From Sipunculus nudus (lineage: Eukaryota > Annelida > Sipuncula > Golfingiida > Sipunculidae), in contig CM049318.1 of assembly GCA_026874595.1 (NCBI GenBank), forward strand, positions 12,009,241 through 12,073,240: a DNA stretch of 64,000 bases, read 5' to 3'. A program made the position numbers and the translations under genes. Positions 25,201 to 35,957 of this stretch are shown here, in pieces; the stretch's first letter is position 1, and every line of letters begins with the position of its first letter. The notes beneath the pieces were generated by a model. That model did no database searches. It was not told where the DNA came from and was given only the letters and a program-made list of their open reading frames with translations.

Positions 25201-25555
25201 AATGAATGGAGAATAAAGAATATGTGGAGAAGAAAACAAGAAGAATGAGCAGAGAAGACAAAAAGGAAGAGAACAAAAGAAGACAAGAAGAGCCAGTGGA
25301 GAAAAAGACAAGGAAAATTAGTATAGAATTAAGAAGACAAGGAGAATTTGTGGAGAAGAAGATTGAGTTGAGGAGAGGAAGACACGCAGATTAAGTGGTG
25401 GAAAGGAAAAGGAATATGAGTAGAGAAGACAATAATGTGTAGAGAAGACAAAAAGAAAGTCTGACAAATGACAAGATGACAAGAAAATGTGGAGAAGCAG
25501 ACAAGAAGATGTGTGGAGAAGCAGACAAGGAGTACATGGAGAAGACAAGAATGTG
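25201..25555. repeat. Irregular purine-rich tract next to the 19-bp array
   Basis: The + strand is dominated by AGAAGACAAG-, GGAGAAGAA- and GTGGAGAAG-like phrases in irregular order. They resemble the 19-bp unit that becomes regular downstream. It is probably an older, decayed part of the same minisatellite. Confidence 0.6.
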
Positions 25556-26020
25556 TGGAGAACACGGGTGAGTGTGGAAAAGACAAGAAAGTATGGAGAA
25601 CACAGGAAAGTGTGGAGAACACAGGAAAGTGCGGGGAAGACAGGAAAGTGTGGAGAACACAGGAAAGTGCGGGGAAGACAGGAAAGTGTGGAGAACACAG
25701 GAAAGTGTGGACAAGACTGGAAAGTGTGGAGAACACAGGAAAGTGCGGGGAAGACGGGAAAGTGTGGAGAACATAGGAAAGTGTGGACAAGACTGGAAAG
25801 TGTGGAGAACACAGGAAAGTGCGGGGAAGACAGGAAAGTGTGGAGAACACAGGAAAGTGTGGACAAGACTGGAAAGTGTGGAGAACACAGGAAAGTGCGG
25901 GGAAGACAGGAAAGTGTGGAGAACACACGAAAGTGTGAAGAAGACAGAAAAGTTTGGAGAAGACAAGAATGTGTGGACAAGACTGGAAAGTGTGGACAAG
26001 ACACAAAAGTGTTGAGAAGC
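25556..26020. repeat. 19-bp minisatellite with 76-bp higher-order repeat
   Basis: Three unit types of 19 bp are seen: GTGTGGAGAACACAGGAAA (A), GTGCGGGGAAGACAGGAAA (B) and GTGTGGACAAGACTGGAAA (C). In the regular core they follow the order A-C-A-B. Type C starts at 25705, 25781 and 25857, exactly 76 bp (4 units) apart. No unit contains a stop codon in any frame on either strand. Because 19 is not a multiple of 3, all six frames stay open across the array. Apparent proteins of 95-280 residues are therefore an artefact of the unit and are not annotated as genes. Confidence 0.95.
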
Positions 26021-28375
26021 AGACAGGGGGAAGATGTGGAAAACAGACAAGAAGAAGAAAACAAGTAGAATGAGTGGGGAAGAAGACGAGAGGTATGAAT
26101 GGAAAAGATGTACTAAAGAGTAATAGAATAATAAATTTCAACTTCTTCAAGGTTTTTCCCCGTTTTATCATGTTACCACAGTTGGTATAGCAACCAGCAA
26201 AGAGCTAGGTCCTCTTTCAGAGAGAAGTGAGTACTTGCAATAGCTCCTAGCAACTTACACATCTTGACTGGAAAACAAAGTGCAATACAGGCAGATTTTT
26301 TATTTCCACCCACAACCTTTATTTGCAGAGTCTGTTCAAAGACTGGAAGAATTCAATTATCATTTGGTAACTTTAGATGGCCCTGCAAAAAAAGGAACTA
26401 GAGTTATGTTTTTTCCTTCATATTTATTCAACTTAATGAAACTAACACAATAACTTTCGAGGAATGTGAGTTTTTGTATGAATTTTATCCAAATGTGCCC
26501 ACCATAGTCCATCCACATCAGTAATTCAAGTTTAAAGAGGACAGATTTGGTGTTGTTGTTTAAAATTGTATGCCGACATGGATAATGCATAATTAAGGTA
26601 CCTCAGGTCATTATTTTGTGGTCCAATGCAAAATATTTATTTAACAAACTTTAGCAGAAAAAAAAGTGTCTTTTTTCCATCTAGCTTTAAGAATTTGAAT
26701 CTGGGTGACCTATGACAATGTTCAAGTGAGGACTGCCGGCATTTCAGTCAATTATCTATATTATCAAGGTTTTGGGTATTTCATTATTTAGGTTCTGGGG
26801 TACTTTCATTATACAGGTTCTGGGGTACTTTCATTTAAACATTTTGAAAGATCAGAAAACTAATTTAATTTTTGCAAATTTTGCAAACGTGAACTTAACT
26901 TTCTTCAACATTGATTTTTTAAATTTAAAGTTAATAGGATTATACAAGGGTTTTTAATCAAGATTCAAATTAAATCAAAGTATAACCCTTTATATCCCAT
27001 GTTAGTGCATGTTAGGAACTCCCCACATCATAATGGATCTATCATTAGAATTTATCTACCTTAACAAAATGCTTCTCGTCCTCATGAACTACTGATCATT
27101 AGGAAATGATATACCAAGTAACGATACTGAGAAACTCATTTAAAGGACAGGATATGGGTCTGCCTTAAGGTTTCATGGGTTCCTGCTGAAGTAATGGTCA
27201 TGCCTCACAAGAGTATGTTGAGTGTGTCTTGGTTGCTGTAACTTCTATGGGCTGACATTGGCTGGTTTGTTCATAGAAGACTGAATTATTAATCAACAGT
27301 ATCTCCCAGCTCATACATCAGATTGACATTCATTTCCTATTACCCCCTGGTCCATCTCTATATACATTAATAATCTACAGGATTGCTGGTTTATACTGCA
27401 GTAACTTCCATACACTCTGACGAGTCCTCCATTAAACTAGTCTACACGATCTCCCAGGCAGGCGGGACATCAAATGACAAAATAAACTGATAATGCTTGT
27501 GTCTGAGACTTCTACAGTGTATTCATTGAGTGACAACAAAGTTACACAACGGTCAGGTTTTTCATCGAGAAAATAAATTTTGAATTAACCAAGAGACCAT
27601 TATTCATAGGTTTTAAAATCATTTTGTGTATGACTGAAACAACAATAATATTTTTGGTAATTGGTATTCTGACTGCTGACATGTGCACATTACATTTACA
27701 TTTCTTTTAATACTACTATATATCAAGCAGGACAGACACAAAATATCTGTTATACTAAAATCTTTCGCAGGTTATGGCCTATACATTATTTAAAGTGAAA
27801 TCAGGTTCAGTTTGGTTTAGAATTGTAAGTTAAGCCTAATTGGTACAATAGAAATTAGGTAAATAACCTGTTTATGGTAAAGTTTGGTTTGCTAGGTGAG
27901 ATAAGACAGGGTTAAGTATAATCTACTTTGACATAGTCAGTAAAACTGTTCATAGCAAGGTAAAGGTTACTTTGATTAAATCAGCTGGTTTATATTTTCT
28001 TTCAGTTAACTGATTAAGACAGTGCATGGTAAGGTAGAGGTTGATCTGATTTGGTAAATTGGTGTATCTATAACTGATGTCACTGAACTCCAGAGATTGT
28101 CTAACAGATCCCCATGGGATATCTGTATAGTGCCTACTGGTCAGTTTACTTTATATGAACAATGCATAATATAAACACACTGGCTAGCATCAAGGCCTTA
28201 ATTCATAAAGGCTAAGGTGAAGTGGATGAACTATAAACATAATGCCACTCAAGGTACACTATATAACAGCAGAATGTGGTGGCACATAAAATCTGGGTCA
28301 AGTTGATCTGTTTTAACAACCTCAGCTGAGACCCTGGCCTAGGTCTTTACCTCAAGGTAGCGCCCTCTTCACCTA
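26021..28375. other. AT-rich non-coding DNA with a short tandem repeat
   Basis: Three units of about 23-25 bp (GGTTCTGGGGTACTTTCATT type) lie at about 26768-26840. Between 27.8 and 28.07 kb a loose GGTAAAGTTTGGTTTG-like phrase recurs three times about 100 bp apart, probably an old tandem repeat. The block at about 27.2-27.5 kb is slightly less AT-rich and non-repetitive. No gene was recognised. Confidence 0.45.
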
Positions 28376-29080
28376 ACAGTTACGCTCTTTACACAGCGCT
28401 TTACCTATAGGGCTACTTCCTATATCGTAAGGCGCTGTTTGTTGTATCCTGCTTTGCAACACCAGAGGGGAGCACTGTATTTTTGTCCAATCAGATGAAA
28501 CTTTGTGCTGGAAGACAAAGCCAAGCGAGGAATACACGGAGCCAATCAAATTCATTTCTTTTTGAGTGACAGCTCATCCCCCAGCGTAACCGTCTAAACA
28601 GGCCACAGGCTCAGAGAGAATTGCCCCTGACGTGGTTTGCTTAGGGCCTTGGGCACATAGAATGTTGGCCGGTGAGCTGTAATTCAAACGAAACGTAACA
28701 ACAAAGGCTGCGTGCACACCTAGCTGGCTGGTTTCAGTTCTGCAGACAACAGATACATGGCTATGCTAACACAGTCATAATGTCATAATCGAATCGGTCG
28801 ATGATGCGAGAATGCAGAGGGAGCAATTTAAATTCGACCGGAAACTCATCAAACGGCGCTTGAAGTGTGGCAATGGGCGGAGCCAGGATGCCTGTCGAGT
28901 GTTTGTTTATTGGCATCTGATTGGCTGCTTGTCACATCATACGCACGTTTATTTCAGTGGACAACAAACCGCCATCTGGTGTCTAAATATATCATAAACG
29001 GTCAAAGCTGGCAGCGTGAAAATCAGTTGCTTCTTTAGAAGCGCAAGATTTCTGCTGCCTCGGGAGCGTACCTAACAGTG
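28376..29080 (+). promoter_or_regulatory. Candidate promoter or enhancer block
   Basis: This unique block is visibly richer in G, C and CpG than its surroundings. It contains CCAAT at 28487-28491 and 28542-28546, inverted CCAAT (ATTGG) at 28909-28913 and 28920-28924, a GC box GGGCGG at 28875-28880 and a TATA-like TAAATATAT at 28984-28992. ATTGG boxes about 60-75 bp upstream of a TATA-like site match the usual spacing of NF-Y sites in animal promoters. A + strand start near 29.01-29.03 kb would follow. No convincing first exon is visible: ATG at 29081 opens a frame of only about 20 codons. A 61-codon frame at 28812-28997 covers the same block and is probably chance. Single motifs like these also occur at random. 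Confidence 0.35.
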
Positions 29081-29192
29081 AATGGATATAATGGTCATAG
29101 ATGGTCTGAAACTGCAGATTTTAAAGGTTAAAATCCTAAACCAGATGTTTTAGCTGCATACTGTGCATACATGGATAATCAAGAGTCAAGAA

Positions 29193-29866
29193 ACTAGATG
29201 TGTCCATATGACACGAATGCCCCCACCTGGAGCAAATTAGAAATATTTGTTAAAGTTTGTAAAATTTTCTATGTTCTGGAGCTGTCATACTGTCAAAAGT
29301 AGGTAAACCAGGATAAACTGCAAACTCAATCTGTAAGTGGTCACTTTGCTGCCACACACCAAAAATCAGGCCAATATCTGCAGGCACTGCGAAAAAAAAT
29401 TCCATACATGTGCATTTGTCTGGAAATTTCTATATTTTCATGAAATTTTCCTATGTTCAGGAGCCGTTATACGGTCAAAAATAGGTTAACCAGGACAAAA
29501 CACAAATTCCATCTGAAACTTGTTATGATCTGTAAATACACCAAAAAATCAGGCTTATATCTGCAGGCATTGCGAAAAATGGTCTGTACAAGTGCATTTA
29601 TCATGAAAATTTCAACTTTTCATGAAATTTTCTATGTTCAGGAGCCGTCACATGATGATACAGTCAAAAGTAGGTCAAACAGGATGAAACACAAACTTGA
29701 TCTGTAACAAGTCATTATCTGCCAACACACCAAAAATCAGGCCAATATCTGCAGGCATTGCAAAAAAAAGTCTGTACAACTGTTTCCTTTTGGAATGATG
29801 GAAGGATGGAATGACAGACATGGGTAAAACTATATGCCCCAGCCACTTTGTGGCGGGGGCATAAAG
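29193..29866 (+). mobile_element. Helentron-like non-autonomous element, second family
   Basis: The 5' end begins CTAGATG. A hairpin follows (GTGTC, loop CATAT, GACAC), then the subterminal repeat TGCCCCCACC. The core is three tandem units of about 180 bp, starting near 29264, 29444 and 29627. Each contains TATGTTCAGGAGCCGT-like, CACCAAAAATCAGG-like and ATATCTGCAGGCA motifs. A 3' hairpin follows (TATGCCCCAGCCAC, loop TTT, GTGGCGGGGGCATA), whose right arm inverts the 5' subterminal repeat. The plan is identical to the elements at 8.3 and 10.1 kb, but the sequence shares almost nothing beyond CTAGA. It carries no genes. Confidence 0.72.
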
Positions 29867-32288
29867 AGTTTACTAGTGAAAGGGGGTTTGTTCCTCTCTG
29901 TTTTTTAAGAGGGCTCTGAACCAATGCAATAAGGGTTCTGTACGGGTCTTGGTTTGTTTGGACCTGGAAGACAAGGATAGTAACGTTTAAGATGAGACTT
30001 ACTTTGGAGGTGTTGTAAATCCAGAGCCATAATAATGACAATACAAGCACCCTCATCACACTGATGTTTAATATGATACACTATGACATCACAATAATAT
30101 ATAGGAATATATATAATATATTATATCATAATATAATCATGTGTATTCAGACAAGACTTACCTTTACTGAGCAGTTGATCTTTTCACAAATGATAAACCC
30201 ACAACCACAAGCTGCCAGTATTAACACTTAGTCTTCAACCAAGTCACTTAGTCAAAACCTGGTGCCCAGAAGCCTGCAACAACAAGAAGACAGGACACTT
30301 AATCTATATCTTGATCTGACCAGTGGTCATTTCTCAATGTTTATCCCACACACACAGCATCCATTAGTCTACACAGCACACCCCCAGCTCCTGGGCATTA
30401 TTGAGGTATCTGAGAGACCGCTATGAGCTGAATAAGACAGACTAGTCATGTATTTAACCTGGTGTACCCTTACAGTAGTGGCTATCTGAGGTCAGAGGCT
30501 GTGTAAACCTGTTGCAGCAGATGCTGCTGCTGTGAGCCACTCCATCTCATCCAGATTATCATCTCACCACCAGACAAACCCATTATTTGATGATGTTAAG
30601 AGGGCCAGTCATACTGTATGTTATCATCAACATTCATACTGGACTCATCAAATAATCCCCATGTCCTATTTATTATCACGTTCTCCTGAGGGAAGGGACA
30701 TCTGTCCCAGGAATGCAGATCTAAATTAAGCAGGATAAATGGCAGCCATTTGAAATCATCCAGTTTTTATATATGAAAAATACACAGAGTCAGCAGTCAT
30801 TTATAAATGTATATACAGATAGACAGGTTGATAAAAGCACAATTATAAATATACAAAAAATAAAGAAAAAAAAACATAATTCAAAGTTGATTGTATTTGC
30901 TATTTGCCCAATTAAATGTGACATAACCTTATAATGAAGACTCAGGAAAAGCATTTATCATTTTTGAATATTTTATTTTGACCTGGTATCCTGGAAGGCT
31001 TAAAGTATCAATGTTATTTAAAGACTACAGGAGACAATGTTAATAATCTGGATACATGTGCAACATTAGAAACTGCTGGAGAAATTATAAGCCTGGAAAA
31101 TACATGGATGGTCCAAATTATTGAGACCCAGGCTTAAAACACACCAGGTCTTGGTAACAGAGCTAATATTGTGAACCTACTGTGTTTGACTTAAAGTTCC
31201 TTATCAGTTGACTTGAAATATATACCAATTTGTAGTTAAATACAATGGCTTGGTTTCAAATACCAGTTGACAGCAGATTTGGCTTCATAAGATAAAACAT
31301 CACTTCTTTAGGTCATAATTATTTCATCCCTAACTCTTTACTTACATTTAACATATTCCATATAAATATTACCACTCATCATGCAATATTGTGATTCAGT
31401 CTAACAGGTAAAATGTGGCAAGTTCAATATTTATGTTATTTTGTTAAAAGTTCATCATAAATATATAAACAAACCAGAAAAGAGCTGTACTTCGAATATG
31501 TAAAAGTTAGCTCTCTGGCTGGCATTTGAAGGAGCAAAAATAAATCATTTCCTTATGAATAAGGTTTGTGTATCTGTTCTGACATGCTATTCATGTAAAA
31601 TTCATGACTGATTGAAAGCGTCTTTTGAACCTCTGGTATAAATATAGCAACAAAGCATCAGGAAAACAATGAATACAGCTAGCTCACAGGGAATCCTGCG
31701 GCCCTAGGCCCTCGTTTCAACACTGTTTTTGTATCAGATCTATTTAAACTGAACAAGGAGTTACATATATTATTCTTTATGACTGTCTTTTATCCGCTTC
31801 CTCCTTGTGCAATCTCATGTCAAATTCAAGCTTTGATATTCATTCAATACAGCAAACTGCTAAGGACTATTTGGGGGAAAAAAATCAAAATCCTGCAAGA
31901 AAAATGTGTGATTTGTTAAAGAATGAAAAAGTGCAAAACAATTCCAAAACATAATTTTTTTTTTGGGTAAAATATTACTGTTATGCTGCTTAAACAAGTT
32001 TCATGATATCAGCAGTGATTTCAGAAATTACTGCTCATGAGTTTTTCAGCCATTTCTGCAAGATGTAACTATACTGCCAAATACAGAGACACTTTCCAAG
32101 ATGTTGTTTCTTCAAAACAAAATTCAATGTACGTATTACTTGAAACATATTTGGTAAGTGGTAAGTGGGGAGAATCCAGTGCAATTGTATCAAGGTTAGT
32201 GCCAACAAAACTGGCCGGTACCTCTTTAAAGCAGAAGGAGCTAATTCCCTGTAAACAAGAAGAACTATTCACACACGCAGGAGAAGAC
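29867..32288. other. AT-rich non-coding DNA
   Basis: It holds overlapping short frames without domains, such as 29715-30059 (-), which partly reads through the element before it. AT-only stretches occur near 30096-30135. No gene or repeat boundary was recognised. Confidence 0.5.
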
Positions 32289-32520
32289 CAGAGCAGACGC
32301 AGATTTAAGGAAGGGTGTGGGGGGGGGGGGGGGGGAGCAGGGCGACCTTTCCCTTTTTTTCAGCTTCTACCGGTATCTTATTTTTAAGGGTTTAATACCA
32401 ATGTATCAGGTCTGCACTCCCCACATGTTTCGGACCTAAGGTACATTTTAACAATTTATCCTTTGACTTCATGGTATGAAGTTACCCATTTTAAAAAATG
32501 CTGGATCCACCCCTGTGCTG
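32289..32520. mobile_element. Possible hAT-like MITE remnant with a poly-G tract
   Basis: The left end reads CAGAGCAGACGCAGATTT. The reverse complement of the right end reads CAGCACAGGGGTGGATCCAG. The CAGGGGNGGATCCAG motif is typical of non-autonomous hAT ends in animals. A G17 run (32319-32335) lies just inside the left end. No 8-bp target duplication was found, and the arms match at only about half their positions. Confidence 0.33.
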
Positions 32521-33161
32521 CCCATGTATAAACATACATATTATTGGAATCATTCTCCTATTTTTATATGAATAAGTATTGCATAAGCATATATATGGAA
32601 TGACATCCAAAGATCCCATGTTAAAAATCTTATCCCTTCCTGCCTTCTCCCTCTGATAGATCTTCTTTCATTAAATATTTAAACATCACTCCAGCTTTAC
32701 AGCTCAGCTGGATAAACCTTTATTGAAATATTTACAAAAGATCATAAAGCGAACATTTCCTCAAATTTTTGCCACATAACTGCCTCACTAGGCACCTGTT
32801 TGCATCATTATTTTGTGCGCAGCACAATGTGGAGCATCGGGATTTGATTTTGTGACACGTGTAGACACCATGTAATATTAATCCAACGCTAGACCTCCCC
32901 TGGTTAGTGTGATGATAAAGACGATAATCAATCATTCACCAGGGGGCACCACGAGTCACAAGAGGCCAACTAGTGAACGCTAAAAAATTTCCTACTAATG
33001 GTTAATGGGACCCTTGAGATAGCAGAAAATGGCCACAATAACAAGTTTAAGAGGCCCTGAGAACCAGAACTACAGAACATGATGATTAAGGACTAAGCCC
33101 TGTCTGTAATCCTGTCTTGGTTACGTAGTTCTCCTTTGATGTGAACAGTAACTACAACTCT
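32521..33161. other. AT-rich non-coding DNA
   Basis: No gene was recognised. A 67-codon minus-strand frame at 32732-32935 shows no domain. Confidence 0.5.
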
Positions 33162-34215
33162 AACTAGAAAATGTCAAGAGGAATGTATCCTCCGCCAAAC
33201 GGGAATGTGAGAAATGTATACACAAACACACACACAAACACACACACACACCCTCAGTCACAGAACTGACTAAATCACTTTGTGCAGGCTTGATCAGAGA
33301 ACCCTAATCTGCTGCGGAAAGTGACTTATAGGATGCACCTACTATTATTATTAGAAGTAAATCGAAGTAAAATAGGGTCACATGTGAAATGTAAAAAATA
33401 TTGTTTAAACAATTCATAACAAAAGCACCGCAAACATGCATGCATAATACACCCATTGTGTATCTGGTGACCTCTTTTCTCATTACATATGTATGAATTT
33501 TTATGAGAATGTTATTCAGGTGAGAAACTCTATTGGTAAATATATTTCTTGGGTTTCATGAAAATCCATCAGATTTTTGGTGAGTCACCATGGTGCCATC
33601 AAAGTTTGATGACCTTTGACCTTACTAAATATGCGTGGATTTGCTGAAAATCCAAATTAGGCAAGATATTATATGGTTAGTTTGCTGAGTTTGATCAAAA
33701 TCCATCATATTCCTCGTAAGTTTTGGTGACATCATAATGTAGCTTGTGACGTCTGACCTCATTAGATAAGCAGGATTTTCCTATAATCGAAATTGGGTGA
33801 GATAATCTACTGGTAAGTAGTAACAGTGAGCTTCATGAAAATCCATCAAAGCCCTGGTAAGTTATCAATACTAAAAGTTAACAGATAGACAGGCAGATAG
33901 ATTGACAGAGGGACTTTGGGTATACCATACTATACCAAGTCTTAGAAGGGCTGGAAAAATTCCGAAACCTTACAACTCTGGAGACCCTTAAGATGCACAT
34001 GCTATTCTATTAAGAAGTAGGTCCAAGAAGAACTTTTCGAGAAATAAAGTAACATATGAAATGTAAACATTTTGTCCAAAAAGATTCATGAAAATCCAAA
34101 ACCTAATCAGCTCTGGAACCCATAAGATGCACCAGCTACTACAATAAGAAGTAGATCAGAGTAAAACTTCTCAAGATATTTCTTCGCATATGAAATATTA
34201 AAATTTTGCATAAAA
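33162..34215 (+). mobile_element. Probable Helentron/pearl-like element with two kinds of tandem unit
   Basis: The start reads AACTAGAAAATGTC, then the hairpin GAGGA-ATGTA-TCCTC and TCCTCCGCC. That is the same order (CTAGA, hairpin, subterminal repeat) as the elements at 8.3 and 29.2 kb. A CA-rich run lies at about 33220-33250. One unit type (AAGATGCACCAGCTACTA...AAGAAGTAGATC...CATATGAAAT) occurs near 33300, 33970 and 34110. A different unit of about 160 bp (TTCATGAAAATCCATCA...GGTAAGT...TGACCTCATTA) occurs about three times between 33500 and 33860. The matching 3' hairpin was not found, so the end is approximate and the element may be truncated. Confidence 0.45.
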
Positions 34216-34740
34216 AATTCATAAACAAGGCCTACAGGCCTAATTTGAACCCCGTGAAAAAAAGGCCAATGTAGGTGGCGCCATCAACACCTCAATTTCA
34301 GATATGACTCATGTGACCTAAATTGGCATAAAATTTGGTGATGAAAGCTCCAGCTGTTTCCTAAATTGTAATTTTAGTACGTTTTTTTGGACAGACAACC
34401 AAGTTCAACTTCCTGTAACTTCACCAAATATCAGCGAACTTAAACCATTCGAACAAACTTGAGAGATTGTTCCAGTCGTTATTTCTGTGAAATATTGGAC
34501 AATTTGGCTGTACATTTTTGGAGAAGAATATTTGTAAAGGTTTTTTAGCTTTTTCCTATAAAATTTACGAAAATGCAGTTAGCGAAAAAATTAGCCAAAT
34601 CCAACAGAGTTTTTAGATGACTAATTATTTGCATAAAATTTGGTGATGCTAACTCCTGCTATTTTTAAGATAGTATGGGTAAACGTACAGACAACAGCCA
34701 ATGGCTGATGGATGACGCCACACCATCACATAAGCTCAGA
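34216..34740 (+). repeat. Diverged mobile-element fragment
   Basis: It carries GTAGGTGGCGCCATC, a relative of the palindrome in the 8-11 kb elements, near 34272. It ends with GATGACGCCACACCATCACA and TAAGCTCA, an end motif I associate with invertebrate interspersed repeats. It may be the 3' part of the element that starts at 33162 or a separate insertion. Confidence 0.35.
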
Positions 34741-34963
34741 GGTTCACTAAAAATGGACATTTAAGACAACTATAAGTAATATTATGTTTTTATGTTTAGT
34801 TGACATATACTTTTTAGTTGAATGCTTAATTACATTTAGCTCTTGTATATATATAGTATGTGACTGACAAAGCTTAATTTCTTAAACTGAACTTGTGATG
34901 GACTAGGCCTGATTTCTCAAGTCCTTACCTCCAAGTCTGAGGAAAAGTTTAAGTCCAGGACCC

Positions 34964-35288
34964 TTAAAGGGGCCTTATCACCTAACTGACCGTTATAAAG
35001 GTAATCCCTTTGAGCTTGTATAAAAATATTAAATATGCCCTTTCTATCTTTATCTCTGCATTTATGCAACCTACCAACCCAGGTTACATGTTTTTCCTGC
35101 GTGTCAACATTGTTGTTGTGTTATCAAACATGTTATTGTTAAACAAGTACATATATCCTTCACGGCAGCCTTATAAGAACTTTTCATAACCAGAATTACC
35201 TTAGCTTAGATCATTAATATATATATACAGAGAAAGCCAAAAATCACATAAATTCTTTTTTAAAAGGTAGGTGAATGGGCACCTTTAA
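34964..35288. mobile_element. TTAA-flanked MITE, copy 2 (piggyBac-like)
   Basis: The element spans 34968-35284 (317 bp). The left end is AGGGGCCTTATCACCTA. The right end is TAGGTGAATGGGCACCT, and the two match at 13 of 17 positions when inverted. TTAA flanks both sides (34964-34967 and 35285-35288). It shares TGCAACCTA, GGTTACATGTTTTTC and CAGAGAAAGCC with copy 1 at 6060-6392. It has about 120 bp not present there (around 35107-35225), and copy 1 has internal sequence missing here. Both are therefore independently rearranged copies of one family. Confidence 0.72.
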
Positions 35289-35898
35289 TCCATGCCTGAG
35301 CCACAAAAGTTACTTGAGTCAAGGCTTAAGTCTAGGTTCTGATCCGAGTCTTCCTTCACTGATTAACCATTAGCCCATGTCCATGCAACTCCCTCCACTT
35401 CAAAGCCACAATATCTTCACTGAAGGATCACAGATAATGTAAATTTTTGTATGCTGAACTTTCTTTTAAAAAATTATATTTCCATATAATTTCTAGATAA
35501 AAACCACTAAGTAACATAAATACTTATTTTTTTTTACAAAAACCTCAAATGTATCTACTGCAGCACAATGTACAATAAGCACTTAATCTGAAACCCTCAC
35601 CTTTAACACCAAAAATCAGCATATATACCTCATATACCACAGGTTACCAGTGAACTCGTACTCACACATCGTCATGCCAACCAAGCAGGAGACCCAGAGA
35701 CCTTTCAATTACTCGAAGTCCCGGAGGCTCACGTTGTTATAACAAGGTCTGTGGACAGTCACTCAGCCAGGCCAAGTCATGTCTCATACTGTCCCTAGGG
35801 GGCACCACCATCTATTAGTTAACCCCAGGGACCATTCAGCAAGATCCAGTGAGCAATAAGGAAACACATCACCAATTGTCACCTTCTCTTAATTTAGA
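35289..35898. other. AT-rich non-coding DNA
   Basis: No gene or repeat boundary was recognised. Confidence 0.5.
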
Positions 35899-35921
35899 TT
35901 CTCTCTCTCTGTCTCTCTCTC

Positions 35922-35953
<32 letters not shown>
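35899..35953. repeat. Compound (CT)n-(TA)n microsatellite
   Basis: CT repeats with one GT interruption are followed by ACA and about 13 TA repeats. Confidence 0.93.

Positions 35954-35957
<4 letters not shown>

Noticed and set aside
25318-26171. Overlapping open frames of 95-280 codons on both strands
   Set aside because: They are a by-product of a stop-free 19-bp unit that leaves all six frames open. No frame has a signal peptide, domain or splice context that favours it.
32037-32387. 116-codon + strand frame
   Set aside because: It crosses a G17 homopolymer and the end of a possible hAT-like repeat, with an opposite-strand frame over the same region. No domain is visible.
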